A stretch of DNA of 64,000 bases, taken from Trichomonas vaginalis G3 (Eukaryota > Parabasalia > Trichomonadida > Trichomonadidae). Shown here piece after piece: positions 10,533 to 22,849 of this stretch. Under the pieces are notes generated by a model. That model was given only the letters and a program-made list of their open reading frames with translations. It was not told the DNA's origin and did no database searches. Position 1 is the first letter of the stretch. The number at the start of each line of letters is the position of its first letter. The stretch spans positions 19,775,645-19,839,644 of the forward strand of contig NC_067205.1 in assembly GCF_026262505.1 (NCBI RefSeq), read 5' to 3'. The position numbers were made by a program, and so were the translations under genes.

Positions 10533-11735
10533 TTAATCAATTCCTTTAAGGAACTTATTATTATAATTATAGGCTGATTTGGCATTATCTCTTTTGATTC
10601 TGGGAGTAGATTTATAATTATCATCATCTGAACTAGAATTATCAAGGAATTTTCGTTTAAATGGCGAGGTTTTTGAATGGGTTTCTTTATTTGTTGTTGT
10701 TTTTGGAGTTGATTGTTGATAATTTTCTTTTTGTGAAATTTTTGTTGTTGATTTGCTAATTTTAGGTGTATTGTAATTATACTTCTTTGGTGTATTGAAT
10801 TTGTCTTGTTTGAGTCCGGATTCATCATCACTTGATGAAGAGAATATAAATCTTGATCCGTTTTTAAGAGTTAAAGGGGATATTTTATCTGGGTCACTAT
10901 CGAATATATGGTTGAACTCAAATAGATATGTTTCATTAGACAAAACTGACTCTGAAAGTCGAGATCGATAATTCATTGTCGAAATGACCTGATATTTATC
11001 TGGATCTGTTTCGTATCTGTTCAGTTTAGGATATTTACTAACACGAAAGCCACGATGATCGTCATCACTAGCATAAACTCCGTCTTTTGGAATTCCAAGA
11101 AACAAAACTTCTTCGTTGTTTTCTTCTTCATATGAATATTCATATTCAATATCAATATCAATTCCTGTGTTTAATTCTTGTTGTTCTTCAATAAATGCAG
11201 CATTTGGTTTTCTTTTGACTCTTTTTGAGCCTTTCTTAGGTTTTTCGTAAGGTTGACGAGGTTTGTAATAGTCATATTCTGGATAAAACTCGAAATTATC
11301 TTCTTTTTCTTCTTCTTCAAGATATGAATATGAATTTTTTGTATTTGTGGAAATTATTGATGTATTTATTTCGGATTTTTCTTCTGTAATGTCGTCAAGC
11401 TGTAATTGGTCTTGTGATGGAATTATTTCAGAAATTTTATTATTAATAGATTTTTTAATTGGTGATTCATTAAATAATTGATCTTCGGCTTCTTCTGATA
11501 TACTTTCTAATATGAAATTTGAATTAGAATTGTTTCTTACAAAATTATTTTGAAAATGTAGGATTTCGTTAATTCTTGTACTACTTCGCCGACTTTCTGA
11601 TGCAGAATCATCGTTTTCGTAAGTTTGGTTTTGCTTTGGATGTGAAATTTGTCGCTTGCCTGCTCGATTTAAAATTTCTTTGATAGATTTACCTAATGTT
11701 GATCGTGGATTCTTAAGTCTTGTCTTAACCCTCAT
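10533..11735 (-). CDS. Acidic Ser/Asp-rich nuclear-type protein, 400 aa, array copy 4
   Basis: Second intact copy; the predicted protein matches that of 821-2023. A difference seen near 10662 (ATGGCGAGG against AAGGCGAGG on the plus strand) is silent. Upstream is the type I spacer. Confidence 0.75.
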   Translation of the reverse strand: MRVKTRLKNPRSTLGKSIKEILNRAGKRQISHPKQNQTYENDDSASESRRSSTRINEILHFQNNFVRNNSNSNFILESISEEAEDQLFNESPIKKSINNKISEIIPSQDQLQLDDITEEKSEINTSIISTNTKNSYSYLEEEEKEDNFEFYPEYDYYKPRQPYEKPKKGSKRVKRKPNAAFIEEQQELNTGIDIDIEYEYSYEEENNEEVLFLGIPKDGVYASDDDHRGFRVSKYPKLNRYETDPDKYQVISTMNYRSRLSESVLSNETYLFEFNHIFDSDPDKISPLTLKNGSRFIFSSSSDDESGLKQDKFNTPKKYNYNTPKISKSTTKISQKENYQQSTPKTTTNKETHSKTSPFKRKFLDNSSSDDDNYKSTPRIKRDNAKSAYNYNNKFLKGID

Positions 11736-11949
11736 GTATGGAAATGCTTCTGAAACTTGGCAAATAACTTTTTTTTTGACAGTTGTCCGAAGATTCTTAT
11801 TATATATTTGTCAAAAAAAAAATCAGGCGATTAAGGCTGCAACCTATAGAAATAAAGGACAAAACATTAAACAGTTCAAGGATTACTATACACGTATGTG
11901 TGATGAGTATGTCAGGAAGTGGAAAGCATGTGTAATTGAAATTTTTATC

Positions 11950-12946
11950 GTTTAATCAATAAACAAAAGTGAAATATCAAATTTACCAAAAAGAAAATTT
12001 ATGGATTTAAAAGAAGAACAAATTTTATTTTCTTTCTTTGGTACAAATAATATTTCATATTCAAAATCTCTTGCACATATACTAAAATCAATGTAGTAAA
12101 AATAATTTTAAATGATTCTGTTCCTTGATCGGATACATCAACTGTTCCATTAGTTGATAAATCATCAATACTACATTGATGTATATAAATCTGTCCACCC
12201 CAATCTGCATTAAATAAAAATCCATTATTCTGTCGATTGTTTTGGAAAGATGAATTGAAAATATCAAGTCTATCTATAGAAATATAAACTAATCCAGAAT
12301 TTTTCTCTTGAGAATTATTTATATAATTACATCGGTCAATTCTTCCTTGACAATGAGAAAACGAAGTAATACCACAACCAGTTGCTTTTAAATTCTCAAA
12401 ATTACAAAATGAAACATTTACTGTTGATTCACTTTCAATATAATCAAAACCTGTAGAAGCTGCTGAAATACAGTTAGAAATGTTTGTTTTTGAAAGTGAT
12501 GCAAAACCATATTGCTGGTAAATCATCCAATATACTGAACTATTTCCTCCATTACAAATTGATCCTTGGAGGAGTGTACTGTTAATTTTGCCATATAAAT
12601 AAGTAAATTGGCCATCTGTAGGAGTTTGACTTTCAAATGAACAGAATTTATCAATAATAATGTTATTTTTACTATAACTATAAATATATACTGTACCTGA
12701 ACCTTCTGAAAAAACGTTTTCGCAAAGTAAAATCGAGTAAACATTTGTATATTCGAATTTAACTGCTCTATCTTGAAGATTGATAAACTTGCAGATGTAT
12801 GCAAAGCATTTGCTAGATGTTGCTGTGACTTTTTCAACTTCACCGGTAAAAACTTGGAAGGAGGACTAATTCCTTCATAATAAAGGTTCCAAACACTATC
12901 TTGATCAGCATCGCTATGGGATACTTCTCGATGCAATTAATTGCAC
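11950..12946 (-). pseudogene. Beta-helix remnant, array copy 5
   Basis: Two partly overlapping open pieces (11999-12526 and 12523-12936) in different frames, with several single-base losses near the 5' end. It is closest to copy 4 in the middle variant (GFASL). Confidence 0.65.
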
Positions 12947-13100
12947 TTAAACAATGAGTTTTTTGACTCATTGCAAAAGTAATAAAAAGGATGGGGGTAA
13001 GTGAACTTCATCAATGAAATTCACTGAATATTCATCAAATATTTATATTTATTTTAATTTTGTTAATCACAAGTTAGTTGTTCAGAATTATTCATTTTTT

Positions 13101-13344
13101 ATAAGTCTGGGAAATCTATTGTTACGTGTTACTTCTCATCGAGCTGATAATAACAAATTATATTATTGTATTCAATGTAATGAATACATTTCTCTGGGTA
13201 ACTCCAAACTCCATAAATGATGAAACAAATAAATTATTTGTAAGGTATTTTATAACGACAGATCCTGTTGATGATGATTTATTTTTAACTCGAGAAGATA
13301 AAGATAATCCAAGCATTGTATTCAAAGAAAAATATAAAAGATGA
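13101..13344 (+). pseudogene. Chromodomain micro-gene, decayed array copy 5
   Basis: The ATG is lost (ATAAGTCTGG for ATAATGTCTGG) and small indels break the chromodomain. The acidic second frame (13126-13344) remains readable. Confidence 0.6.
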
Positions 13345-13381
13345 ATAATATAACAATTTATAAATAAAACAAATAAAACAA

Positions 13382-14413
13382 TTAATCAATTCCTTTAAGG
13401 AACTTATTATTATAATTATAGGCTGATTTGGCATTCTCTTTTGATTCTGGGAGTAGATTTATAATTATCATCTGAACTAGAATTATCAAGGAATTTTCGT
13501 TTAAAGGCGAGGTTTTTGAATGGGTTTCTTTATTTGTTGTTGTTTTTGGAGTTGATTGTTGATAATTTTCTTTTTGTGAAATTTTTGTTGTTGATTTGCT
13601 AATTTTAGGTGTATTGTAATTATACTTCTTTGGTGTATTGAATTTGTCTTGTTTGAGTCCGGATTCATCATCACTTGATGAAGAGAATATAAATCTTGAT
13701 CCGTTTTTAAGAGTTAAAGGGGATATTTTATCTGGGTCACTATCGAATATATGGTTGAACTCAAATAGATATGTTTCATTAGACAAAACTGACTCTGAAA
13801 GTCGAGATCGATAATTCATTGTCGAAATGACCTGATATTTATCTGGATCTGTTTCGTATCTGTTCAGTTTAGGATATTTACTAACACGAAAGCCACGATG
13901 ATCGTCATCACTAGCATAAACTCCGTCTTTTGGAATTCCAAGAAACAAAACTTCTTCGTTGTTTCTTCTTCATATGAATATTCATATTCAATATCAATAT
14001 CAATTCCTGTGTTTAATTCTTGTTGTTCTTCAATAAATGCAGCATTTGGTTTTCTTTTGACTCTTTTTGAGCCTTTCTTAGGTTTTTCGTAAGGTTGACG
14101 AGGTTTGTAATAGTCATATTCTGGATAAAACTCGAAATTATCTTCTTTTTCTTCTTCTTCAAATATGAATATGAATTTTTTGTATTTGTGGAAATTATTG
14201 ATGTATTTATTTCGGATTTTTCTTCTGTAATGTCGTCAAGCTGTAATTGGTCTTGTGATGGAATTATTTCAGAAATTTTATTATTAATAGATTTTTTAAT
14301 TGGTGATTCATTAAATAATTGATCTTCGGCTTCTTCTGATATACTTTCTAATATGAAATTTGAATTAGAATTGTTTCTTACAAAATTATTTTGAAAATGT
14401 AGGATTTCGTTAA
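13382..14413 (-). pseudogene. 400-aa acidic protein, decayed copy 5, truncated by type II block
   Basis: Homologous over the C-terminal ~345 codons, with several one- to three-base indels (for example near 13435, 13470, 13504 and 13963). The 5' end is replaced by the type II block at 14414, as in copy 2. Confidence 0.75.
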
Positions 14414-15888
14414 CACCGCTCGCATTTTTGTTCGCTATACTTATTTAAATTAAGCTACCTTAAACATACTTGTACCAAATATTAAAACTCTCTCAAATGT
14501 TAAATACAAAATTAATTAAATTATTAAGTTGAAAACTTTCACAATTTTCCACTTTAATATGCGTGCTTGACTAGGAACATCAATGGTAACATCTCGATAT
14601 ATTCATTTGTGGCAAATAAAAAGATTATGAAATTTATTATGAATATTACACAAAAAAAGGAGGTGATAGCAAGACAAAAATAGACATATTATCATGTTTG
14701 TCTAATTCATCTATGCATTGTATATAATCGAAATTTATTTTGTAACTCACGTATTTTCAAGCTACCTTAAATATCTTCCTAGTATAAAATCGTTTACAAT
14801 TCATTTCCACTCAAATCTAGTTAAATTTATTATAATATTATTATCAATATAATTCCTTACTCATAAATCACTCATTATCTCACACATATGATATAAGCTC
14901 AGCTAGTATTATCTAAATTTTTCATTATTACTCCTTGAATAAATCTACATGTGGAACCCTGAGTTGAGTGACTTCTAAATATTCATGATTAAAAATGTGA
15001 ACCAAATTGCAAATTTTTAATAAAACCAAGCAATCCATGATGCATACTGTTATAAATTTATGAGAAAGACATGCAGCATTATGAGAAAAGACTACGTTTT
15101 TTCTCTCAAAAAATTGAATTGCTATTCAACTGCGATTTTGAGATGACTATATTATAATAAATTTAACTAGATTTGAGTGGAAATGAATTTTAAACGATTT
15201 TATATTAGGAAATGGTGTCTATTTATGCCAAGGCATATAATAAATAATAATTTTGAGGATATATTAGCCATAAGACTTAAATAGCTTAGTGGAAAACTCA
15301 ATAAAGATTAGGACAAGTATTATTCTCCAATATCGATGATTTCAAACTTGGAATTGGGCGAAATTATTTGATAAAATTCCATTGGAAGGATTTGAAAAGT
15401 TTTAACTATAATGAATGTAAACTTATGTGATAAGAAATTGAAATGAATATGAGTTTAAAGGAATTAATTAAGAAAATTTATTAGAATATATACTGAATTA
15501 AAAGACATAACTTGCATAAAAATAAATGATTTAGCTAAAATATTTTAATAACCCTCGATCCCAAAAATTACAAAGCATTCCAAAGTTTCGAGATATTTAA
15601 ATTTTAATAAAATTTTCGAAATTTAATTTTTTTCTAAAGTGTCAAATAACGTATTTTCTTTCAGAAATATTTTTCAAAAATTTCATGTTCACGTTTATAA
15701 GCAATATATACTGAGTAATATTTTTTGGCGATGTCAGATTTTTTTGAATGGTTTACGATTTTTAACATAGGTTTATTCCTAATATTACTAAATAAATATT
15801 TTATTTATTACAATTTTGGTCGCTCAAAAACCATAAAATTTTGAGAGTTGGAGTACTTCTAAAAAACATGTAAAATAATATTGTTCGT
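14414..15888. repeat. Type II non-coding block, copy B
   Basis: Near-identical to 4713-6186, including the ~58-bp inverted repeat, with a few single-base gaps. No gene seen. Confidence 0.75.
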
Positions 15889-15938
15889 ATGTCAGGATGT
15901 GAAAAGTGCATACTTGTGTAATTGAAATTTTTATCATT

Positions 15939-16907
15939 TAATCAATAAAACAAGTGAAATATCAAATTTACCAAAAAGAAAATTTATGGATTTAAAAGAA
16001 GAACAAATTTTATTTTCTTTCTTTGGAACAAATAATAATACTATTTCAAGATTTCCTTCACATGGACGTAATCCAATGAATGTTAAATTATTCTTAAATG
16101 ATTCTGTTCTTGTTGTATCAACTGTTCTATCAGTTGATAAATCATCAATACTACATTGATGTATATAAATCTTTCCGACATAATTTCCTTTAAATAAAAC
16201 TCCATTATTCTGTCGATTGTTTTGGAAAGATGAATTGAAAATATCAAGTCTATTTATAAAAACATAAACTAATCCGCCATTTTTCTCTTGAGAATTATTT
16301 ATATAATTACATCGGTCAATTCTTCCTTGACAAGAAAACCAGTAATAATACAAGTTGCTTTTAAATTCTCAAAATTACAAAATGAAACATTTACTGTTGA
16401 TTCAACATCATCATAACAAAACCTGTACTGCTGATATACAGTTAGAAACGTTTGTTTTTGAAAGTGATAAAACCTTTTGGTAAATCATAAATCTACTGAA
16501 CTATTTCCTCCATTACAAATTGATCCTTGGAGAGTGTACTGTTATTTTGCCATATAAATAAGTAAATTGGCCAACTGAGGAGTTTGACTTTCAAATGAAC
16601 AGAATTTATCAATAATAATGTTATTTTTACTATAACTATGAATATATACTGTACCTGAACCTTTGAAAAAACGTTTTCGCAAAGTAAAATCGAGCAATCA
16701 TATGTATATTCGAATTTAACTGCTCTATCTTGAAGATTGGTAAACTTGCAGATGTATGCAAAGCATTTGTTAGATGTTGCTGTGACTTTTTCAACTTCAC
16801 CGGTAAAAACTTTCGGAAGGAGGACTAATTCCTTCATAATAAAGGTTCCAAACACTATCTTGATCAGCATCGCTATGGGAATACTTCTCGAATGCAATTA
16901 ATTGCAC
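15939..16907 (-). pseudogene. Beta-helix remnant, array copy 6
   Basis: Type II 3' version (RTVDTT, then RPCEGNLEIV) as in copy 3, but with numerous small indels; open pieces at 15934-16353 only. It is the most decayed copy in the array. Confidence 0.65.
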
Positions 16908-17058
16908 TTAAACAATGAGTTTTTTGACTCATTGCAAAAGTAATAAAAAGGATGGGGTAAAACTTTCATAAATGAAATTCATGATATTCATCAAATATTT
17001 ATTATTTATGTTAGTTTGTTAAATCAAAGTTAGTTGTTCAGAATTATTCATTTTTTAT

Positions 17059-17300
17059 AAGTCTGGGAAATCTATTGTACGTGTTACTTCTCATCGAGCT
17101 GATAATAACAAATTATATTATTGTATTCAATGTAATGATAACACATTTCTCTGGGTAACTCCAAACTCCATAAATGATGAAACAAATAAATTATTTGTAA
17201 GTTTTTATAACGACGATCCTGTTGATGATGATTTATTTTTAACTCGAGAAGATAAAGATAATCCAGCATTGTATTCAAAGAAAAATAAAAAGATGAATAA
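17059..17300 (+). pseudogene. Chromodomain micro-gene, decayed array copy 6
   Basis: Start codon lost and small deletions present (GTAAGTTTTTATAAC; CGACGATCC). The SHRADNNKLYY core is still legible. Confidence 0.6.
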
Positions 17301-17334
17301 TATAACAATTTATAAATATAAACAAATAAAACAA

Positions 17335-18373
17335 TTAATCAATTCCTTTAAGGAACTTATTATTATGATTATAGGCAGATTTGGCATTGTCTCTTTTGAT
17401 TCTGGGAGTAGATTTATAATTATCTTCATCTGAACTAGAATTATCAAGGAATTTTCGTTTAAATGGCGAGGTTTTTGAATGGGTTTCTTTATTTGTTGTG
17501 TTTTTGGAGTTGATTGTTGATAATTTTCTTTTTGTGAAATTTTTGTTGTTGATTTGCTAATTTTAGGTGTATTGTAATTATACTTCTTTGGTGTATTGAA
17601 TTTGTCTTGTTTGAGTCCGGATTCATCATCACTTGATGAAGAGAATATAAATCTTGATCCGTTTTTAAGAGTTAAAGGGGATATTTTATCTGGGTCACTA
17701 TCGAATATATGGTTGAACTCAAATAGATATGTTTTCATTAGACAAAACTGACTCTGAAAGTCGAGATCGATAATTCATTGTCGAAATGACCTGATATTTA
17801 TCTGGATCTGTTTCGTATCTGTTCAGTTTAGGATATTTACTAACACGAAAGCCACGATGATCGTCATCACTAGCATAAACTCCGTCTTTTGGAATTCCAA
17901 GAAACAAAACTTCTTCGTTGTTTCTTCTTCATATGAATATTCATATTCAATATCAATATCAATTCCTGTGTTTAATTCTTGTTGTTCTTCAATAAATGCA
18001 GCATTTGGTTTTCTTTTGACTCTTTTTGAGCCTTTCTTAGGTTTTTCGTAAGGTTGACGAGGTTTGTAATAGTCATATTCTGGATAAAACTCGAAATTAT
18101 CTTCTTTTTCTTCTTCTTCAAAATATGAATATGAATTTTTTGTATTTGTGGAAATTATTGATGTATTTATTTCGGATTTTTCTTCTGTAATGTCGTCAAG
18201 CTGTAATTGGTCTTGTGATGGAATTAATTCAGAAATTTTATTATTAATAGATTTTTTAATTGGTGATTCGTTAAATAATTGATCTTCGGCTTCTTCTGAT
18301 ATACTTTCTAATATGAAATTTGAATTAGAATTGTTTCTTACAAAATTATTTTGAAAATGTAGGATTTCGTTAA
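17335..18373 (-). pseudogene. 400-aa acidic protein, decayed copy 6, truncated by type II block
   Basis: C-terminal part of the family with frame breaks (one within 17495-17510, one near 17733, one near 17925) and the same junction to the type II block after TTCGTTAA. Confidence 0.75.
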
Positions 18374-18487
18374 CACCGCTCGCATTTTTGTTCGCTATAC
18401 TTATTTAAATTAAGCTACCTTAAACATACTTGTACCAAATATTAAAACTCTCTCAAATGTTAAATACAAAATTAATTAAATTATTAA

Positions 18488-21471
18488 GGGTATAGTCCAC
18501 TAAAAATTTTTAAGTTTTGACAATGAAAATAAGCTCTGTGACCATGTAAATATATATCTATGCAAAACGAGAGGTTATGCCATAATTTTTTTTAGTTATC
18601 AAATTTTCCTTTTTTTGAGAGAAGTCTCTCAATAATTTGAGAAGAATCTTTGATATAAAGAGATACACATTTGTAGAACGAAGTAAGTGTTTTCCAAACA
18701 TTTTATATGTTCATCCTGTATAACAATATAAAGCTGCATAGTGCCATCTTGTGCGTTTGCTATTTTATGTACTTTTCATTGAGATAATCCCTCTTCTCGG
18801 GTGATTTTAACAGTCAACTCAATTTTAAAATAAAGATTTCATCAAAATGATTTCGAAATTCGGATATTGATTATATAAATAGCACTGTTAACATATTTTG
18901 GATGAGTAAAAAATACCTTGTTTTGTATGCATTTAGTACACCTTTATTTTTGATTAAAACTATAAAATTTTTATTCCTTATATAATAAATAGTATATGTT
19001 ACATAAACATGAAATTCAATAGCATTCAATTTTGGATTTTTTAGATTTAGTAAATTTTAGAAGAAATAAAATCAGCAATCAAAATAAAGAAACTTTTTTT
19101 GTATCTTCTATGATTACCTTTTGGTACTAAATTTTGCATTAATAAGTAAATTATCTGTATTATTCTGTGAGCACAAGCCCTCAGTTATGCTGGTAGTGAA
19201 TGATGAATCGTCATTTTGCGAAGAGAACGCGATTATTAAGGTAATTTTGAGAATTGTCTTGAATTATTTAAAATTAAAGTTAATTGAATAGGTAGGATAA
19301 CTAGCCTTTGCTAAATTTGTATAATTTGACCTTATTCTAGTTGGATCTGAGAATATTTTGCTGAAATAATAATTATATCGCCGATTTATGAAAATTTCTC
19401 TGATGGGACCGACTCGCTGAAACTATTAGTGTTAATGGTAACTTGTCTGAATTTTCAAATTTTTTTCGAAATCCAAAAAATCACAAACAAAAGCATCAAA
19501 ATTAGATTTGCATTTAAGGTTTTCATTTTTTTTTGGAAAATAAAAAATTTTTTCCCCAATAAAGTTTGTTTTTTACTTTTGAGGGAATAGAAACGTTATT
19601 TTTGGAATTTTGAAACGACAGAAATGTTCCATTTTTAATGTAGATTCTAAAATGGGGTCAAATTTTTGATTGAACCGTTATCCATTGAAAACCTCGATTT
19701 TAAAATGTTATTCCAAAATATTCATCTAATGATATAGTATATATTTATTAATTATTACTTTTTATTCAATTTTCACTTTTGGCGGGATTTCATTTTTTTT
19801 GTTGTATGGGCCATATTGTTCACCAAAACGGAAAACAAAGGCAATGCATAACATTTTACTGCCACGAACGTCGTCGACTCTCAGCGCGACAGATGCTTGG
19901 TGCTTGCATAATGACCGGAATGCCATATACAAAAGGTGCTCGCTTTCTTTCTCTTTGTGGAACTAAGCCCCCTGTGAAGAGTGGTGTCATGAGACAACAG
20001 AGATTTTGTGACGATAAGATTAAAAGACTTAAAAGTATTTCCCTAATGCTGTCGAGAAAGTCCTTCGGTGGTTACTTATCCATTGATGCAAGATGGACGC
20101 ACAGGCGAACTCGCCAAGTTGTACAGTAACTGCGCTCGATGCTGTCACAAAAAGAGTTCTTGCATGCGTGAACATCAACCATATTGGTGGAAACAGACAG
20201 CATGCTCAGTATTCCGGAGCTTCCAACAATATGGAAAGTGCTGGAACTCGAATCATCTTGAAGCAATTAAAGAAATACAATATCTTGAAAGATGTTAAAG
20301 AGATTATTAAAGACCGAGATAACAAAAGTGTCTCTGTCTTTAAAGAATTTGGCGTCTCTCATCTTGAAAGATTCGATCAGGTCATGTATCAAAAATATCT
20401 CAAGATTTTACAAAGTTCTCAGCTTCTCATAAGACAGTTGAAGTTTTCAACGACAAGACTCAGAATTGAAAAAATAGAGAGACCTTTCTGGGTCTGAATG
20501 CAAGCCTAAGTATGTGGCTTTGGTCATGTTTGCCGAAGAAAATATTGACAAACGTACGAAAATGTGGGAGAATTGTGTCTACCATTACGTAGGCAATCAT
20601 TCTTTTGCGAACCGCAAATTACAAATGCTTTGAATGGCAAAAAGGTGTCAATTCGATCTCAACTTCAATTCATGCTCTATGACTGGGTTCACAAATGGAC
20701 ACCCATAGTTTCCAAAGTTTCTTCCATTGATCTACCTGCATGAATGAAGCGTTTAACTCCAAAATTGCATGCTATTTGGACAAAATCAAGAGCCTGGAAG
20801 AACATTAACATTAAGAGTTAACGTTGCAATCTTAGAATGGAATGATCCAGAGCATTTTCTCGGAGATATACAAAAAGCATTACATTTCTTCCCCACTTCC
20901 AGAAGATTGTGTCAAATCATTTGAAGAGAATGTTACTCCAAATGATATTGAAACAAAAAACTGTTACAAAAGGTTAAAACAGAACAAATACAAAAACTCC
21001 ATTCAGAGTGTACCAGGAGGAGATTATCAAGTTTTCAAGTCCGAATGGGAATCAGAAGACGAAGACATTGATGACTTTGATTAACGAAAAATTACATTTT
21101 ATTTATTGTTTTTGTTTTTAATTAAATTATTATTATGCTCATTTTTCTTATTTTGATTTTTTCTCATTATATAATAAATAATTTATTAATGCATTTATCC
21201 AATAATTATCTATGATATTTTATGCCTTATTTCATTTCTCTTATATTTGATAATCTGGTAAAATATAGTTCAGACTATAATCATTTTAGATTATTGATAT
21301 ATTTATATAGTTAGTTAAATAAATTAGTTTCATTTTCTACTTTTATTTTGAATTAATAATTTATAATATCAAATATTATGGCGTAACCTCTCCTTTAAAA
21401 TATAGATATATATAGGCCTATAGAGTTTATTGGCACTCTCAAAACTCTAGAATTTTGAGTTTACTATACCC
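18488..21471. mobile_element. Kolobok-like DNA transposon (TTAA target), 2,984 bp
   Basis: The ends are GGGTATAGT at 18488 and its inverted match ACTATACCC at 21471, with imperfect extension of the inverted repeat for about 15 bp. TTAA flanks both sides (18484-18487, 21472-21475) where the empty site (copies A and B) has a single TTAA. TTAA duplication with GGG termini and a DDE transposase fits the Kolobok superfamily, known in trichomonads. piggyBac also uses TTAA but has CCC/CCY-type ends and a different transposase. The transposase is broken, so the copy is dead. About 1.3 kb of AT-rich non-coding DNA precedes the gene. Confidence 0.8.
19779..21084 (+). pseudogene. Kolobok-like DDE transposase, decayed
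   Basis: Readable in three or more frames: 19779-20129, 20093-20497 and 20842-21084. Motifs in order are SIDARWTHRRTRQ (first Asp), CTVTALDAVTKRVLACVNI, then SNNMESAGTRI and IKDRDNKSVSVFKEF (second Asp). Next come AEENIDKRTKMWENCVYHYVG and EAFNSKIACYLDKIKS (possible catalytic Glu). The D-D-E order and the conserved CTVT/IKDRD/NH-type segments suit a Kolobok-like transposase. No N-terminal zinc-binding (THAP-type) domain is evident. At least three indels and one in-frame stop make it inactive. Confidence 0.7.
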
Positions 21472-21538
21472 TTAAGTTGAAAACTATCACAATTTTCCAC
21501 TTTAATATGCGTGCTTGACTAGGAACATCAATGGTAAT

Positions 21539-22789
21539 GTAATAAACAGAAATTCATCAAAAGTGACAGCTCTCAATTTTTTGACATTTGTAAATTCTAA
21601 ATTGAATGAGAAAAATGAAATAATACTAAGCATAATACAATATTCTAGATTTAATTATAATTAGGAAAAAGTTAGTTTTGAGAGTACTTTTCATAGGCAT
21701 ATAGAATGAAATCTTCTGAAAAATAATATCACATAAACTCATATTATTTTCTAATATATAACTATTTTATATAAAAATCAAATTCAATGATCTTAAAAGC
21801 GAAGGATAAACCTCAAAATTTACGAATATAATGAGTGGGAATATAATGCTTATCTATCATAAAACCATATGAAATATCAATTTTTGCTTTACGCCTAATT
21901 TTTGACGACAATTAGCAAAAAATGTTAAATGTTAACACTCAGTCCATTTGAATATGAAAAATAAAATTGACTTTGATTAAATTTTTTATTTATCATGCAA
22001 TTCTTCTTGCGACCAAAGATTTGAATAAAAGTTCAAAAAATAAGATAGCTTAAAAATAATATACGGTAGTGTTTACTAATAGATGAATAGTATATAAATT
22101 CTATTAAAATGGATTTGATCCAAAAAAATATATAAAATTTGATCATAAATAAAATCGTTTTAAATTACTTCTTCATTTAAATTATAACAATTATTTTTGG
22201 TTTTATATTTTTTTGGATCAAATCCATTTTAATAGAATTTATATACTATTCATCTATTAGTAAACACTACCGTATATTATTTTTTAAGCTATCTTATTTT
22301 TGAACTTTTATTCAAATCTTTGGTCGCAAGAAGAATTGCATGATAAATAAAAACATTTAATCAAAGTCAATTTTATTTTTCATATTCAAATGGACTGAGT
22401 GTTAACATTTAACATTTTTTGCTAATTGTCGTCAAAAATTAGGCGTAAAGCAAAAATTGATATTTCATATGGTTTTATGATAGATAAGCATTATATTCCC
22501 ACTCATTATATTCGTAAATTTTGAGGTTTATCCTTCGCTTTTAAGATCATTGAATTTGATTTTTATATAAAAATAGTTATATATTAGAAAATAATATGAG
22601 TTTATGTGATATTATTTTTCAGAAGATTTTGTGTTCTTCTTCAAAATTTTATTTTTTATTAAAAAGAATCTTTACAAAATATACATTTACTTTAATTAAT
22701 ATTTAAAAACGTGCTCTATCAAAAGTTCCAAAAATTCAATATTTTAGCTTTTCTGAGGTGTCACTTTTGATGAATTTCTGTTTACAACA
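21539..22789. mobile_element. Foldback/MITE-like element with ~420-bp arms
   Basis: The ends match in inverse orientation for about 30 bp (TGTAATAAACAGAAATTCAT at the left; the right end reads back as TGTTGTAAACAGAAATTCAT). The flanks show a GTAA duplication (21535-21538, 22790-22793) absent from copies A and B. Inside, 21711 to ~22131 and ~22205 to 22628 are near-perfect inverted copies around a ~70-bp loop. There is no coding frame. Superfamily unassigned. Confidence 0.8.
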
Positions 22790-22849
22790 GTAACATCTCG
22801 ATATATTCATTTGTGGCAAATAAAAAGATTATGAAATTTATTATGAATA

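Larger units (their letters stand above)
1..18373. repeat. Head-to-tail array of ~2.85 kb / ~4.0 kb units
   Basis: The same segment recurs in direct orientation: a landmark in the beta-helix part lies at 1, 2853, 6856, 9713, 12571 and 16531, giving spacings of 2852, 4003, 2857, 2858 and 3960 bp. Each unit carries a beta-helix 5' remnant (minus), a palindrome/hairpin, a chromodomain micro-gene (plus) and a 400-aa acidic protein gene (minus). The long units have a 1.47 kb block (type II) in place of about 330 bp between the 400-aa gene and the beta-helix 3' end. The first four units are nearly identical and the last two carry many small indels. Further partial units lie at 39344-39416, 53465-57178 and 63262-64000. 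The array runs off the left edge. Confidence 0.95.

Noticed and set aside
11656-11955. 99-codon plus-strand gene upstream of the 400-aa gene
   Set aside because: Half of it is antisense to conserved coding sequence and it is frameshifted in the other units; kept only as a possible relic.
18488-21471. piggyBac assignment for the TTAA element
   Set aside because: Target site fits, but the GGGTATAGT ends and the DARWTH / CTVT / IKDRD transposase motifs fit Kolobok better.
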